Shown one piece after another: positions 4,942 through 5,123 of a stretch of 5,123 nucleotides of DNA (within the stretch, counting starts at the first letter, position 1; each line of letters starts with the position of its first letter). The position numbers were made by a program, and so were the translations under genes. This DNA is from Nitrospirae bacterium RBG_16_43_11 (GTDB taxonomy: Bacteria; Nitrospirota; 9FT-COMBO-42-15; HDB-SIOI813), in assembly GCA_001805165.1 (NCBI GenBank), contig MHEI01000046.1, positions 1 through 5,123 of the forward strand. The letters are read 5' to 3'. The notes under the pieces are model-generated. The model searched no databases. It was not told where the DNA came from and was given only the letters and a program-made list of their open reading frames with translations.

Positions 4942-5123
4942 TTAGAGGAGTATCTTTACTTCCTTCGTCTGTGACTCTTTCCTTGATCCCACTGAACTGG
5001 TGCAGTAGACACACATGTAGTCATAGAGGTCACCGTCTGCCAGGACGAGCAGAAGTCTTTCTCTGACAGGTACTGCCTGTTTGCATCCGGAGCAGAACAG
5101 CATGGATGCCTTGAACTGCTCAA
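4942..5123 (-). CDS. Small zinc-ribbon-like protein, 5' end outside the window or just inside it
   Basis: A minus-strand frame runs from the right edge to a TAA at 4942-4944, giving 59 visible residues. Two cysteine pairs, CSGC (visible residues 10-13) and CVYC (37-40), flank a segment, KQAVPVRERLLLVLADGDLYDYM, that looks like the beta-rich knuckle of a zinc ribbon. A charged tail, SRKESQTKEVKILL, follows. An internal ATG at 5101-5103 would give a complete 53-residue protein, but it has only a weak AAGG upstream and codons before it (EQFKAS) remain open. The gene may therefore start beyond the window. The function is not recognised; zinc binding is inferred from cysteine spacing only. It ends 6 nt from fabI, tail to tail, with no visible terminator. 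A longer frame on the same strand across 4538-5014 is antisense to fabI and is not the gene. Confidence 0.65.
   Translation of the reverse strand, partial: EQFKASMLFCSGCKQAVPVRERLLLVLADGDLYDYMCVYCTSSVGSRKESQTKEVKILL

Noticed and set aside
4538..5014. 158-codon minus-strand open frame
   Set aside because: Most of it is antisense to fabI with atypical composition, and it runs in a different frame from the cysteine-rich zinc-ribbon frame that ends at 4942.

Overview
The window holds mostly housekeeping genes from a Gram-negative-type bacterium. GC content looks moderate, by eye in the mid-40s percent. A signal-peptide-bearing SurA-like periplasmic protein and a FabI-type enoyl reductase point to a diderm. 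The mix would fit lineages such as Nitrospirota or the former Deltaproteobacteria, but that is a low-confidence inference; nothing seen here fixes the phylum. No transposase, phage gene, CRISPR array or defence gene is visible.

Left block, minus strand (about 3277 down to 32): the classical translation cluster thrS-infC-rpmI-rplT, encoding threonyl-tRNA synthetase, initiation factor IF-3, and ribosomal proteins L35 and L20. infC and rpmI overlap by 8 nt. infC has no ATG/GTG/TTG at its homologous start. It appears to begin at an AUC codon (1219-1221) behind a near-perfect Shine-Dalgarno, echoing the AUU start used by Escherichia coli infC for autocontrol. A 127-bp imperfect palindrome (1240-1366) fills the thrS-infC gap and abuts that Shine-Dalgarno. 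A heptamer repeat sits just past rplT at the window edge.

Middle (3230-3945): thrS is divergent from a plus-strand gene for a 204-residue exported protein. That protein has a SurA-type N-terminal chaperone domain but no parvulin isomerase domain. Its promoter (TTGATT-17-TATAAT) puts the transcription start essentially on the ATG, so the mRNA is probably leaderless. A 13-bp perfect palindrome lies between the -35 and -10. A good thrS promoter (TTGACA-17-TAACAT) overlaps the longest possible thrS N-terminus and argues for a downstream ATG.

Right (3957-5123): a minus-strand tRNA-Ala(GGC) with encoded CCA is divergent from plus-strand fabI. Between them is a perfect 12-bp inverted repeat whose arms carry the -35 hexamers of both presumed promoters. 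fabI is intact, with Y146/Y156/K163 in the E. coli numbering. It converges, with a 6-nt gap, on the 3' end of a minus-strand gene for a small CxxC...CxxC zinc-ribbon-like protein that is cut by the window edge.

Functionally the genes cover tRNA charging, translation initiation, 50S assembly, envelope protein folding and fatty acid elongation. The points of most interest are regulatory and architectural rather than a new multigene system.
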